A stretch of DNA of 64,000 nucleotides from Acinetobacter sp. ANC 4558. Lineage in GTDB: Bacteria; Pseudomonadota; Gammaproteobacteria; Pseudomonadales; Moraxellaceae. Both the position numbers and the translations under genes were made by a program. The stretch spans positions 50,587-114,586 of the forward strand of contig NZ_NEGH01000006.1 of the NCBI RefSeq assembly GCF_002135375.1, read 5' to 3'. Shown piece by piece: positions 46,519 to 55,954 of the stretch. The stretch's first letter is position 1. Each line of letters begins with the position of its first letter. The notes under the pieces are model-generated. The model saw only the letters and a list, made by a program, of their open reading frames with translations, was not told the origin of the DNA and searched no databases.

Positions 46519-47775
46519 ATGGATACACGTTTTAAGTTGAAACAAATAAGTTTGGGTGCTCTCTCTTTAATATTGGGAACAGGGAGTGCTTTTGCAGGTT
46601 TTATTCAGGATGATCGTTTTTCATTGAATTTAAGGAATTTTTATTTTGATCGACATTTTTCTGACCCAAAGTCAAAAGATGTTGGAAGTTGGTCTCAAGG
46701 TATTACTGCGCGTTATGAGTCAGGTTACACAGATAGTATTGTTCAAGTAGGTGTAGATGCAAGTGTTAAATATGCGTTTCGTTTAAATCATCATAATGAA
46801 GAACGGCCAGATACCAATTTCCCCTATGATTTTGAGCAAAATAAACTTGCTAAAGATTATTCAAAATATGGCTTAACACTAAAACTGAAATATAAAAATA
46901 CTGATCTAAAAATCGGTGAACTCTCACCAAAAACACCCGTGGTTTATATTGACGATGCAAGACAACTTCCGACATCTTATGCTGGTATTTTGCTTGAATC
47001 TTCAGATGTTAAAGATTTAAAAATTACAGCAGGACGAATTACGCGCATTAATGCGAGAAATGATGATCATTATGAAAAGTTGAGTTTATATACCGCAGGT
47101 CCACGTTATGAAAGTAATGGCTTAAATTTAATTGGGTTAGATTACTCCATATTACCCAATTTAAAAACCTCATATTGGTTTGGTCAGTTGGAGGATATTT
47201 ACCAGCAAAATTATTTTGGACTCTCATATAACAAAGATTTTTCAGATTTTAAAATTAAACTTGATAGTAGCTATTTTTATAATCGAGCAGATGGTAAAGA
47301 GCTGTATGGAAAAATAGACAGTCAAGCGGTTGGATTAATGGGAAGTCTTTTTCATGGCGGTCATTTTTTTAATCTAGGTATACAAAAAAATATGGGGGAG
47401 AGTATTTTCCCAACATTAGCTGGTTATCCACCGCAGCCATTTTTACAGGCATGGTCGAATGTAGCATTTATTCAGCCTGAAGAATTTATCTGGCATTTCA
47501 CCTATGTTTATGACTTTAAAGATGTAGGTATTAATGGTCTTAAAACTCGCATGAGTTATCACCATGGAGATCATATTAAACGAGTTGGATTATCGAATAA
47601 TAAAGAAACAGAAAAAATTATAGGGTTGGTTTATTCAGTACCCACTGGAAAATTAAAAGGTCTCGGCTTTGAATGGAGATATACCGAAACTGATGTGAAA
47701 TATGGTGCAGGACATAACCCAGGAAACGGTTTTAAAGAAAACCGTTTGATTACGACATATACCATTAATTTTTAA
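46519..47775 (+). CDS. OprD-family outer-membrane porin
   Basis: 418-residue exported barrel protein. The signal peptide (about 1-26) ends at SAFA, and the mature protein starts GFIQDDRFSLNLRNFYFDRHFSD, the OprD/OpdK pattern. It ends in an aromatic residue (TYTINF). It is paralogous to the porin at 29546. Placed after the reductase gene, it is probably the outer-membrane channel for the substrate of this operon, an aromatic carboxylate or amide. Confidence 0.87.
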   Translation: MDTRFKLKQISLGALSLILGTGSAFAGFIQDDRFSLNLRNFYFDRHFSDPKSKDVGSWSQGITARYESGYTDSIVQVGVDASVKYAFRLNHHNEERPDTNFPYDFEQNKLAKDYSKYGLTLKLKYKNTDLKIGELSPKTPVVYIDDARQLPTSYAGILLESSDVKDLKITAGRITRINARNDDHYEKLSLYTAGPRYESNGLNLIGLDYSILPNLKTSYWFGQLEDIYQQNYFGLSYNKDFSDFKIKLDSSYFYNRADGKELYGKIDSQAVGLMGSLFHGGHFFNLGIQKNMGESIFPTLAGYPPQPFLQAWSNVAFIQPEEFIWHFTYVYDFKDVGINGLKTRMSYHHGDHIKRVGLSNNKETEKIIGLVYSVPTGKLKGLGFEWRYTETDVKYGAGHNPGNGFKENRLITTYTINF

Positions 47776-47806
47776 TCAATGACATTCTTAAATTAAGGAA
47801 GATAGA

Positions 47807-49213
47807 ATGAATATGCAAGTAGAAAGTCCAGAGATAGATGCAAATCGCATCAATTCAAAGAAAATAATGAGACGTGCATGGTTGATTACTGTGCTATTAA
47901 TTATATTTCAGATGGTGAACTTTGCTGATAAAGCAGTACTTGGACTGGTTGCAGAATCTGTCATGTCTGAATTAGGGATGACAAGCACTGAGTTTGGCTT
48001 TATTGGAAGTTCATTTTTCTTTTTATTTGCGATTTCAGGCATTATTGTTGGATTCATTGCGGAGAAAGTTCAAACACGCTGGTTAATTTTATTGATGGGA
48101 TTGAGTTGGGCAATTTTACAATTTCCAATGCTTTTAGGTGGCGGAGCAATGGCGCTTTTGGTCACTCGAATTGTTTTGGGCGCAGCAGAAGGACCTGCAT
48201 CATCAATTTCTTTAACGCATGTTCAAGGATGGTTTGAGCCTACATCACGTGGGTTTCCAAGTAGCTTAGTTGCATCAGGTACAACATTAGGACCAGTTAT
48301 TGCAGCACCAATTTTGGCATATATCATTGCACATCCAGATTTAGGTTGGAGATGGGCATTTGGTTTCCTTGGTTTAGTTGGGGTTGTTTGGACAATTCTA
48401 TGGGCTTTAGTGTTTAAAGAAGGGCCTTATAGTCATTTCAACAAAGCTCAAGAAAATGTCGAAACATCAGTGAAAACTGTTGTATATGATCCTAATAGTA
48501 AAAGTATTGCATCGAGTGTTGATGCTTTAAAACCAGTGGCGATTCGTAAAATTTTATTATCTAAAATGTTTTTAGCAGCGTTTCTTGCAGGGTTGGGGTG
48601 TTTTTGGTCACTTGGTTTTTTAACCACATGGGCACCGAAATATATTGCAGCGTTGGGTTCTTTCTCACCTGAAATTATTGCAACCGTTTCTAGTTTACCT
48701 TGGATTTTAGGTGCTGTAAGTTTAGCGGGTGCAGGTTTTATTTCTAGACTATTGATGAAACGTCAAGCGACAGTTCATGTTTCATTAGGTGTTGTTTTTG
48801 GTCTATTGGTCTTAATTTCCGGTATTGCATTTTATTTGATCCCATTATTAAGTGGTTGGGTTTGTATTTTACTGATTACAATTGCCGCTGGATTTGCTAT
48901 GTGTTTCCCACTGGCAACTATGGCGGTTGGATTTAGTGTCTGTTCAAAGCAACGAGCGGCTGTTATGGCAACTTTAGTTGCAACAGCTTCTATTGGCGGA
49001 ATGGTATCTCCAACAATGGTCGGATATTTAATGGATACAGCAGGCTATGTACAACCTCCAAAAGGTGTTCCAATGTCCGCACAAATGGCAGAGAATTTAA
49101 TTACAGGTATTCATCATGGGTTTGAGTATATTGGTTTGTATATGATTGTGGCTGGAATCATTACAATTTTATTTTTAAATCCTGATCAACTTGCTAAAAA
49201 ATTAATTAAATAA
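47807..49213 (+). CDS. ACS-type MFS transporter
   Basis: 468-residue twelve-helix major facilitator of the anion:cation symporter type. It has NFADKAVLGLVAESV in helix 1, LVTRIVLGAAEGPASS and a RWAFGFLGLVGVVW segment. A short GEIN-like acidic loop separates the halves. It lies 31 bp after the porin, so the inner- and outer-membrane steps of uptake are encoded together. ACS members carry organic anions such as glucarate or phthalate. Confidence 0.86.
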   Translation: MNMQVESPEIDANRINSKKIMRRAWLITVLLIIFQMVNFADKAVLGLVAESVMSELGMTSTEFGFIGSSFFFLFAISGIIVGFIAEKVQTRWLILLMGLSWAILQFPMLLGGGAMALLVTRIVLGAAEGPASSISLTHVQGWFEPTSRGFPSSLVASGTTLGPVIAAPILAYIIAHPDLGWRWAFGFLGLVGVVWTILWALVFKEGPYSHFNKAQENVETSVKTVVYDPNSKSIASSVDALKPVAIRKILLSKMFLAAFLAGLGCFWSLGFLTTWAPKYIAALGSFSPEIIATVSSLPWILGAVSLAGAGFISRLLMKRQATVHVSLGVVFGLLVLISGIAFYLIPLLSGWVCILLITIAAGFAMCFPLATMAVGFSVCSKQRAAVMATLVATASIGGMVSPTMVGYLMDTAGYVQPPKGVPMSAQMAENLITGIHHGFEYIGLYMIVAGIITILFLNPDQLAKKLIK

Positions 49214-49221
49214 AACCAGAG

Positions 49222-49249
49222 GTAAAGCCTAAAATTATTTAGGCTTTAC
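49222..49249 (+). terminator. Terminator after the ACS transporter
   Basis: 12-bp perfect stem (GTAAAGCCTAAA / TTTAGGCTTTAC) with a 4-base loop, directly after the transporter stop. It ends the amidase/Rieske operon before the LysR gene. Confidence 0.75.
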
Positions 49250-49351
49250 TCTAAATTGAGATTTAAACTCTATAACAAGCATAAAATAAGCTATTCGATA
49301 TATAAATAGTTTGTTAGTATCAAAATATTCCATTTATAAAAGGATTTTTTA

Positions 49352-50260
49352 ATGGGTAAGTTTGACTATAATTTAATTAAATTATTTTGTACTTTATATG
49401 ATACAAAGAGCTTAACATTAACTGCTAATTTATTAAATATTAGTCAACCTGCGGTGAGTCAAGCGTTAAAAAAACTTAGAGCTGCTTATGGTGATTTATT
49501 ATTTATTCGCTCATTTGGAAAAATGGAACCTACATTATTTAGTGAAAAAATTATTCAAAATCTAAAAAAATCGATTGAATTAATTGAGCTTTCATTAAAC
49601 CATCAAGGATTTAATAATAATTTGGCTCAAAAGAAAAACTTTAATATTACCATGTCTGATGTTGCACAATCTTATTTCATTCCACCTTTATGTATGTTGT
49701 TAGAAGATTCAAATTTAAAAACTGATATTAATGTTATTCAGTTAGTACAAGATGAAATTGAAATGAGTATGCGAGATGGAAAACTTGATTTTGCAATTGG
49801 AAATTTTCCCACTTTAAAAAAACATAATGTTAATATAATTTCAGAGCGACTTTTTAATGATTATTTTGTTCTCATGGTCAGAGATGGACACCCTTATATT
49901 AAAAATGAAGAAAATAAAATAGATTTTGACCAATTAAAATTAATTACAATTAATACCAATATAACAGGTCATTCTGAGATTATTGATGAGATATTAAAAA
50001 AGTTTAAATTTGATTGTAAAATTTCAATTCCTTATTATAGTGCTGCACCAGATATCGTAAATAAAACAGATTATGCGGTAATTATTCCAAACTCAATTGC
50101 TCAGAAATATAATTTTTATCAACAATTTAAAATATTTCCAATTCAAAGTGATTCAAATTTCATTGAAGTTAATATTTTTTATCATCAATTATTTAAAAAT
50201 GATTCAGCAATTAATTGGATGAAAAACATTTTAATTGAAAACTTTTCATTTAATGAGTAA
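49352..50260 (+). CDS. LysR-family regulator of the amidase/Rieske operon
   Basis: 302-residue LysR regulator of the NodD/LeuO-like type, beginning DYNLIKLFCTLYDTKSLTLTA and with SQPAVSQALKKLRAAYGD in the recognition helix. It has AAAAGGA before the ATG. It lies just after the transporter and is the nearest candidate to control the upstream catabolic operon. The effector is unknown. Confidence 0.88.
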   Translation: MGKFDYNLIKLFCTLYDTKSLTLTANLLNISQPAVSQALKKLRAAYGDLLFIRSFGKMEPTLFSEKIIQNLKKSIELIELSLNHQGFNNNLAQKKNFNITMSDVAQSYFIPPLCMLLEDSNLKTDINVIQLVQDEIEMSMRDGKLDFAIGNFPTLKKHNVNIISERLFNDYFVLMVRDGHPYIKNEENKIDFDQLKLITINTNITGHSEIIDEILKKFKFDCKISIPYYSAAPDIVNKTDYAVIIPNSIAQKYNFYQQFKIFPIQSDSNFIEVNIFYHQLFKNDSAINWMKNILIENFSFNE

Positions 50261-50324
50261 TGGTTAAATTTATTTTTAGAATATCATAAAAGATAAAATA
50301 TGATGAAAACTATGGGGTTTAATT

Positions 50325-50352
50325 ACAATGGCACTGTATTAAGTGCCATTGT
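50325..50352. terminator. Bidirectional terminator
   Basis: 11-bp perfect stem (ACAATGGCACT / AGTGCCATTGT) with a 6-base loop between the convergent LysR and nitrilase genes. Confidence 0.75.
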
Positions 50353-50377
50353 ATATCAATAGAAATTTATTCAATCT

Positions 50378-51304
50378 TTAATCAAATATGACACTTTTTT
50401 GTGGCTTTGAATTAACATTAAGCGTAAAGATATCTGGTCTTGAATAGTGACCATTCACATCGAAATCTAAGTTTGAAGCTTCTAAAATTGAAAGATCAAG
50501 ATCGACATAAATTTCTGTTTCTTGATCATAAACAGGACCTGCTAGAATTTCACCTAAAGGCGAAATGACCACACTACCGCCATGCATAATGTAATCATTC
50601 ACATTCGCATTAAGTTCATACTGTTCAATAAATTCTGTTGGATATTCATTAAGCTTAATGGCTTGGCAAGCAGAAATTACAAATACTCGACCTTCTAAAG
50701 CAATATGAACCATAGAATTTATCCAAGTCGGTCGATCATCTGCCGTTGGGGTACAATACAATTCTACATGCTGTGCATACATGGCTTGTCTTAAGGCTGG
50801 CATATAGTTTTCCCAGCAGATGACAGTTCCAATTTTTCCAACAGCGGTTGATGTGACAGGAATTGTAGATCCATCACCAAAGCCCCAAATGAGACGTTCT
50901 TGTCCTGTTGGCATGAGTTTTCGATGGAAACCTGTTAGACCTTTTTGTGGTTCTAGGGTAATACTTGTGCAGTATAAAGTCCGCCCCAATTTTTCAATAA
51001 TTCCCATCACAATAATAGTATTGTATGTAGTGGACGCTTCAATTAATGATGCGATTTCATCACCGTTAATTTCAACGGCACCTTCGACATATTTTTGATA
51101 TAAGTTTCGACCTTCATCAGATCGATTACCCACAACAGAACCAAATTTAACGCCTTTGGGATAACCACCTAAAAATGCTTCTGGAAAAACTGCAAGCTGG
51201 GCACCTTTTTGAGAGACTCTTGATAATATTTCAATTGCCTTAGCGACGGTTTTTTGTGGTTCAAAGGGGATAGCCGAAGCTTGTATCACTGCTATTTTAA
51301 CCAT
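50378..51304 (-). CDS. Nitrilase
   Basis: 308-residue carbon-nitrogen hydrolase of the true nitrilase branch, hydrolysing a nitrile directly to an acid and ammonia. The catalytic triad is Glu42 (FPEAFLGGYPKG), Lys129 (HRKLMPTGQERLIWG) and Cys163 (VICWENYMP). The FLGGYPKG and CWENYMP forms are those of arylaceto- or aromatic nitrilases, not of amidases or carbamoylases. It forms a reverse-strand unit with the MHS transporter gene (9 bp away). The acid it makes could join the adjacent aromatic pathways. Confidence 0.9.
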   Translation of the reverse strand: MVKIAVIQASAIPFEPQKTVAKAIEILSRVSQKGAQLAVFPEAFLGGYPKGVKFGSVVGNRSDEGRNLYQKYVEGAVEINGDEIASLIEASTTYNTIIVMGIIEKLGRTLYCTSITLEPQKGLTGFHRKLMPTGQERLIWGFGDGSTIPVTSTAVGKIGTVICWENYMPALRQAMYAQHVELYCTPTADDRPTWINSMVHIALEGRVFVISACQAIKLNEYPTEFIEQYELNANVNDYIMHGGSVVISPLGEILAGPVYDQETEIYVDLDLSILEASNLDFDVNGHYSRPDIFTLNVNSKPQKSVIFD

Positions 51305-51313
51305 AAGAATCTC

Positions 51314-52645
51314 CTATCCTTTTGTGATATCAACATTGATGGTTTCAGGAAGTTTTTTCCAAAGAATAATGAATGCAATAAATGCCACAGCACTTAAATA
51401 CCATGCTGGTACATTTGGATTATGAGTGACTTGTATTAAGTAAGCTGCAATAAATGGACCTGGTCCTGCGAGAATTGCCAAAGCTAAATTATGACCGAGT
51501 GCTGCGCTGGTTGAACGTGTTGATGCTGGAAAAATTTCGACCAATAAAACAACATCACATACAGCGGTGATCGCAACCAATAGCCCTAAAATGATTAAAG
51601 CAATACTAATGGCAAAAAATGAACCTGTATTAATCAGTAAGAAAAGTGGATAAGCAAGGATTGCTAATAAAAATGCGGCACATAAGAGGATTTTACGTCG
51701 ACCAAACTTATCTAAAGCAAGGGCGACAAGTGGGTTGAAAATGACATAAAAAATGAGTGCTATACTGCAAATAATTAAAGAAATTGTTGGAGAAAGTTGA
51801 ACGGTTTTTACCAAATGATTATTCATATAGGTAATAAAGTAATAGAGCGATACACCAAATAAAGCAGAAAATGCAAAGGTAACTATGAAACCTTCTCGTT
51901 TACTTAAATATTCACGTTGTTCTTCAATCACAGAACCTTTTTTATGTAATTCTTCAAATATAGGAGTATCTGAAAGTTTACGTCGAATGTAGAGTGCAAT
52001 AATGGTCATGAATAAAGAGAGAATAAAGGGAATACGCCATCCCCATGTCATCAGTTCATGTTCAGTCAGTGTTGCATTAATCCACGCAGCCGTGGCTGTA
52101 CCAATAAGAAAGGCAAGCCCAGCTGTTGTTGTAATGATACTTGCCGCTAATGCACGACGATTCTGTTTCGCACTTTCGACTAAAAAGATACCTGCGCTAG
52201 ACCATTCACCACCCACCATCATTCCTTGAAAAAATCGAAATGTAATCAGTAAAATAGGGGCCCAAATACCAATCGATGCGTAACTTGGTAATAAACCAAT
52301 TAATGTGGTGAATACACCCATTCCAAAAACAGTAATAATTAATACGACTTTTCGCCCCAGTTTATCTCCGATCGGCCCTAGAAGCGCTGCACCGAATGGT
52401 CGTGCTACAAAACCGACTGCAAATACGGCAAGTGCCGATAAGAAAGAGACACCTGGTGCATTTGAAGGGAAAAAGAGCATGCCAATGACAGCTGCAAAAT
52501 AACCATAAATTGCGAAGTCAAACCATTCCATAAAGTTACCAATACCGACAGCAATGGTCCTTTTTGCTGTAGATTGTTCAGGTTTATTTTCATTCAATAT
52601 TTCACTTGTTGGTGAGGGGGATGAATGATTTACTATTCTTTCCAT
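51314..52645 (-). CDS. MHS-family MFS transporter
   Basis: 443-residue transporter of the metabolite:H+ symporter group (ProP, KgtP, ShiA relatives). It has the early GNFMEWFDFAIYGYFAAVIG motif, ARPFGAALLGPIGDKLGRK and RFFQGMMVGGEWSSAG. ATG 52645 has AAGGA 7 bases upstream and is preferred to the TTG at 52651. It is cotranscribed with the nitrilase and may import the nitrile-derived acid or a related organic acid. The divergent LysR gene is 70 bp away. Confidence 0.9.
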   Translation of the reverse strand: MERIVNHSSPSPTSEILNENKPEQSTAKRTIAVGIGNFMEWFDFAIYGYFAAVIGMLFFPSNAPGVSFLSALAVFAVGFVARPFGAALLGPIGDKLGRKVVLIITVFGMGVFTTLIGLLPSYASIGIWAPILLITFRFFQGMMVGGEWSSAGIFLVESAKQNRRALAASIITTTAGLAFLIGTATAAWINATLTEHELMTWGWRIPFILSLFMTIIALYIRRKLSDTPIFEELHKKGSVIEEQREYLSKREGFIVTFAFSALFGVSLYYFITYMNNHLVKTVQLSPTISLIICSIALIFYVIFNPLVALALDKFGRRKILLCAAFLLAILAYPLFLLINTGSFFAISIALIILGLLVAITAVCDVVLLVEIFPASTRSTSAALGHNLALAILAGPGPFIAAYLIQVTHNPNVPAWYLSAVAFIAFIILWKKLPETINVDITKG

Positions 52646-52715
52646 AATCAAATCCTTGATGTGAGTAAGATTTAGACTATGGAAAATTTATTGATTAAAC
52701 AAACTATGAATTTTA

Positions 52716-53633
52716 ATGACTATGATTAATTTGATTAATATTGCTCGTCTTGATTTAAATTTATTAATTGTCTTTCATTGTTTAATGAATGAACGAAGTG
52801 TTACTCGTACCGCTGTGATTTTATGTGTTTCGCAAGGTGCAATTAGTTCATCATTAAAGCGATTAAGAGATATTTTTAATGATGAATTATTTATTAGAAC
52901 GAATCAGTGTATGGTTCCTACAAATTATGCAATGGAATTAGCACCTAAAATTTCATTGGCACTTAATACGATTTCATTAATTTCACCTGAGCAAGAAAAG
53001 TTTGATCCAAAAACATCAAATCGCGTATTTAAAATAGCTTTATCTGATGATCTGGAAGGCGTACTTTCAAAATCCTTACTTAAATTAATCACTAAAAATA
53101 ATTTACACGTGACATTTTCTTTTTATCAAACCAGTAGTCAAATTTTTCTACAGACTTATGAGCAACATGATTGTGATTTATTAATCTGTGCAGAACCTAA
53201 TTTTATTAATCATAACTTCAAAGCAGAAACACTATTTTCTTCGTCATATTCATGTTTATATGATCCTGAATTTCATTCAGCATCTGCATTTTCACAAGAA
53301 GATTACTTTAATTGTAATCATGTGCGTATTTCTTATGATGCAAGGAGGGGATTTATTGATGACATTTTTGAAAGTAATAATGTGATTCGGAAAGTTAAAG
53401 CTTCTTTTACCCATTTTTCTGGTGCAATGACAGCCATTATTGATACAGATATTGTGGCCACAATTCCAACGTTTGCTGCAAAATATTATGCAAGTATTAG
53501 TAAATTAGATTATTGCCCAGTGCCTATTCATGTTCCATCCTTTCGTGTCTTTATGGTGTGGAATACCAATAAAGGCAAAGATCAAGATTTAATTTGGTTA
53601 AGAAATTTTATTTCAGATATTCAGTTTGTTTAA
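52716..53633 (+). CDS. LysR-family regulator of the nitrilase unit
   Basis: 305-residue NodD-like LysR regulator with ARLDLNLLIVFHCLMNERSVTRTA and SQGAISSSLKRLRDIFND in the DNA-binding domain. The recognition helix has GAISSS in place of the common PAVSQ. It is divergent from the transporter/nitrilase unit across a 70-bp gap, the usual placing for a LysR regulator of that unit. Confidence 0.88.
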   Translation: MTMINLINIARLDLNLLIVFHCLMNERSVTRTAVILCVSQGAISSSLKRLRDIFNDELFIRTNQCMVPTNYAMELAPKISLALNTISLISPEQEKFDPKTSNRVFKIALSDDLEGVLSKSLLKLITKNNLHVTFSFYQTSSQIFLQTYEQHDCDLLICAEPNFINHNFKAETLFSSSYSCLYDPEFHSASAFSQEDYFNCNHVRISYDARRGFIDDIFESNNVIRKVKASFTHFSGAMTAIIDTDIVATIPTFAAKYYASISKLDYCPVPIHVPSFRVFMVWNTNKGKDQDLIWLRNFISDIQFV

Positions 53634-53691
53634 ATATTCAAAATAAGTTTTAAAAGTTTATAGCAGTTATTTCAGCCTGATTATTATTTGA

Positions 53692-53725
53692 TTAACTTAC
53701 GAGTAAAAAATTACTCGTAAGTTAA
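53692..53725. terminator. Bidirectional terminator
   Basis: 15-bp perfect stem (TTAACTTACGAGTAA / TTACTCGTAAGTTAA) with an AAAA loop, between the convergent LysR and CGNR genes. Confidence 0.85.
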
Positions 53726-53751
53726 GTGAAATGGCGATTGAAAGAATAAGT

Positions 53752-54375
53752 TTAACAGTCTTTGAGTTTCTCTCTATATTTAGCTGTAGCATGCCGTGCG
53801 CCACAGTTTGTTGAACACCATTGACGATCTCCGCGACGTGACTTATCGACAAATACAACTGGACAAATATGGCTTTTGCATTCACGAATACGATTTGAAA
53901 ACTCTCCTGAAAATAACTGAATGGCATCTCGTGCAAAGAGAGACAAAATTTGTTCTTGGCTAATTCCGAGTGAATATTCGCATTGATCACCGCTTTTACT
54001 CAGTTGTATTTGAGGTGTTGGAAAAGAGGCGAAATGATTGATTACTTGTATATCTGTTTCCAATGGCGGTAAATTTTTGACAGTTGATTGCCCCATTCCA
54101 TAGATCGCTCTACGTAATTCTGCCATTTTTGTTAGATCTTTAGTGGTTGCTGTATGTGTTGGTGTTGGAAAGTCAATTAATTTTAACCATGTATTCCATA
54201 CTTCCCCATTGAGAATTCTGTCATAACGTCGCCTAGTCCACTCCCCAAAAGTTTCAACTAAATAAAGACAGGGCATTCCACTTCTAAAATTGAACTTTAA
54301 ATCTTGTTCAGATAATGGTGGATTATATTCGCATTGGTTATCCAAGATTGCATCCCTAAGCATGAATTTAAGCAT
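53752..54375 (-). CDS. CGNR zinc-finger (ABATE-domain) regulator
   Basis: 207-residue protein with an N-terminal ABATE-like domain (about 20-150, including LYLVETFGEWTRRR and LRRAIYGM) and a C-terminal CGNR-type zinc finger, CPVVFVDKSRRGDRQWC followed by STNCGARHATAKYREK. Family members are probable DNA-binding, stress- or ligand-responsive regulators. Here the motif reads CGAR. It is divergent from bioY with a 244-bp gap, so it may control the bioYMN/monooxygenase operon. The start could also be four codons in, at the second Met. Confidence 0.8.
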   Translation of the reverse strand: MLKFMLRDAILDNQCEYNPPLSEQDLKFNFRSGMPCLYLVETFGEWTRRRYDRILNGEVWNTWLKLIDFPTPTHTATTKDLTKMAELRRAIYGMGQSTVKNLPPLETDIQVINHFASFPTPQIQLSKSGDQCEYSLGISQEQILSLFARDAIQLFSGEFSNRIRECKSHICPVVFVDKSRRGDRQWCSTNCGARHATAKYREKLKDC

Positions 54376-54619
54376 GCATCATGATACACATTTTTATGAA
54401 TGAATAAATAGTTGGTAGGTTATTGGTTATATATATAACATATGTTGAAAATAATATAAGTCAATTTATTAAGATTATTTAGCTACATTGATTAATTTGG
54501 TGCAAACAATATTCAAATAAGTGATATTTATATTCATAATAATTATTTTTTGTATAAAAAAATATATGCGATATTGCTATTCGTTATGTAATTAACTCAT
54601 AACATGATGAGGTGATGAA
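54376..54619. promoter_or_regulatory. Divergent control region CGNR-bioY
   Basis: Very AT-rich 244 bp that must hold the promoters of the divergent CGNR gene and bioY operon. I looked for a BirA-type biotin operator dyad (TTGTAAACC-type half sites) and did not recognise one. Confidence 0.4.
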
Positions 54620-55213
54620 TTGAATGCTACACACATTTCCCAATATCCAAGAGATCATAAGTTGCCATTATTGCCTAGAGATTTGGCACTCATTGCATTA
54701 TTCGCTGCCTTTATTGCAGTCTTGGGTATGTTAGGAATGATTCCGTTAGGGCCAGTTGCAATTACATTACAGTCCATGGGTGTCATGATGACAGGCAGCC
54801 TCTTAGGCGCGCGAAGATCATTGAATGTGATCGTGACATTTATCGCTTTAGTTCTAGCTGGGCTTCCATTATTAGCAGGTGGTCGGGGCGGAGTAGGAAT
54901 TTTATTTAGCCCAAGCATTGGATATTTATTTGGGTGGATTCCTGGTGTTTTAACAATTGCATGGTTGGCACCTAAACAGCCCACTCGTTTTTTATTTATT
55001 AGGTTTTTAATTGCAAATTTAGTTGGTGGCATCGTTGTTATATATGCCATAGGGCTGCCTATTGCAGCATGGCGTTTAGATAATGGTTTACTTGCCATTA
55101 TGCTTTCAGCAATCGAGTTTCTTCCTGGAGATATTGTGAAAGCAATTATCGTTTCTTTGGTCGCAGCCTCATTGCTTCGGGCTTATCGGATCCCAAAAGC
55201 TGGGCTGAGATAA
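54620..55213 (+). CDS. bioY: BioY-family substrate-binding (S) component
   Basis: 197-residue membrane protein with six hydrophobic segments. BioY hallmarks are the LIALFAAFIAVLGMLG opening, PLGPVAITLQSMGVMMTGSLLG (the conserved P-V-P-x-T-L-Q-like block), LAGLPLLAGGRGG and FSPSIGYLFGW. It forms the S-unit of an ECF transporter that binds biotin or an analogue. The start is TTG 54620, preceded by a good GAGGTGA ribosome site, and no ATG alternative in frame is close. bioM and bioN follow directly. Confidence 0.92.
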   Translation: MNATHISQYPRDHKLPLLPRDLALIALFAAFIAVLGMLGMIPLGPVAITLQSMGVMMTGSLLGARRSLNVIVTFIALVLAGLPLLAGGRGGVGILFSPSIGYLFGWIPGVLTIAWLAPKQPTRFLFIRFLIANLVGGIVVIYAIGLPIAAWRLDNGLLAIMLSAIEFLPGDIVKAIIVSLVAASLLRAYRIPKAGLR

Positions 55214-55243
55214 AGAGTCGTTTTAAATCAGGAGAGATAAGTC

Positions 55244-55954
55244 ATGATTTCAGTTCAGAATATTAGCCACAGTTTTGGTAGTTGGGTTGCCTTACGTAAT
55301 ATATCGTTAGAATTGACAGAGAAGCGAATTGCCATTATTGGTGCAAACGGGGGAGGAAAATCGACTTTAGCAAGAATGTTAAATGGATTATTGGTTCCAG
55401 ACCAAGGTCATGTTCTTGTCAATGGAATTAATACAAAGTTAAAGCCGATTGAAGCCAGAAGACATGTTGGTTTTATTTTCTCAGATGCAGATAGTCAAAT
55501 TATTATGCCAACGGTGCAAGAAGATGTGGCATTAGGATTACGCTGGAAAAAGCTGAAAAAAGAAGTCGTTCATGCTGAAGTTTTGCAAATATTAAAGCGT
55601 TTTAATTTGCATAAACATGCAGATCATCCTGCACATTCACTTTCAGGTGGACAAAAGCAAATGTTGGCGCTGGCATCAGTTTTGGTCACAGATCCGAAAA
55701 TTTTAATTTGTGATGAACCAACGACGTTATTAGATTTTCATAATGTGAATGTTTTTGTTAAAACCATTCGGAATTTGGAACAGCAAGTGATTCTGTTGAC
55801 GCATCAATTAGAAATCATTGAAGACTTTGATCGTGTATTAGTGGTAGATCAAGGACAAATATATTTTGATGGAGCACCAGCAGAAGCCGTTAAACAGTAC
55901 AAAACTTTGGTTGAAAGCAGATTGGCTGATTTTGAACAGGAGTCGGCTGCATGA
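55244..55954 (+). CDS. bioM: ECF transporter ATPase
   Basis: 236-residue ABC ATPase of the CbiO/EcfA type that drives ECF uptake. It has Walker A GANGGGKST, LSGGQ signature in SLSGGQKQML, Walker B ILICDEPTTLLD and the switch His in LLTHQLEI. The Q-loop region contains SDADSQIIMPTVQEDVALGL typical of ECF ATPases. It overlaps bioN by ATGA. Confidence 0.94.
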   Translation: MISVQNISHSFGSWVALRNISLELTEKRIAIIGANGGGKSTLARMLNGLLVPDQGHVLVNGINTKLKPIEARRHVGFIFSDADSQIIMPTVQEDVALGLRWKKLKKEVVHAEVLQILKRFNLHKHADHPAHSLSGGQKQMLALASVLVTDPKILICDEPTTLLDFHNVNVFVKTIRNLEQQVILLTHQLEIIEDFDRVLVVDQGQIYFDGAPAEAVKQYKTLVESRLADFEQESAA

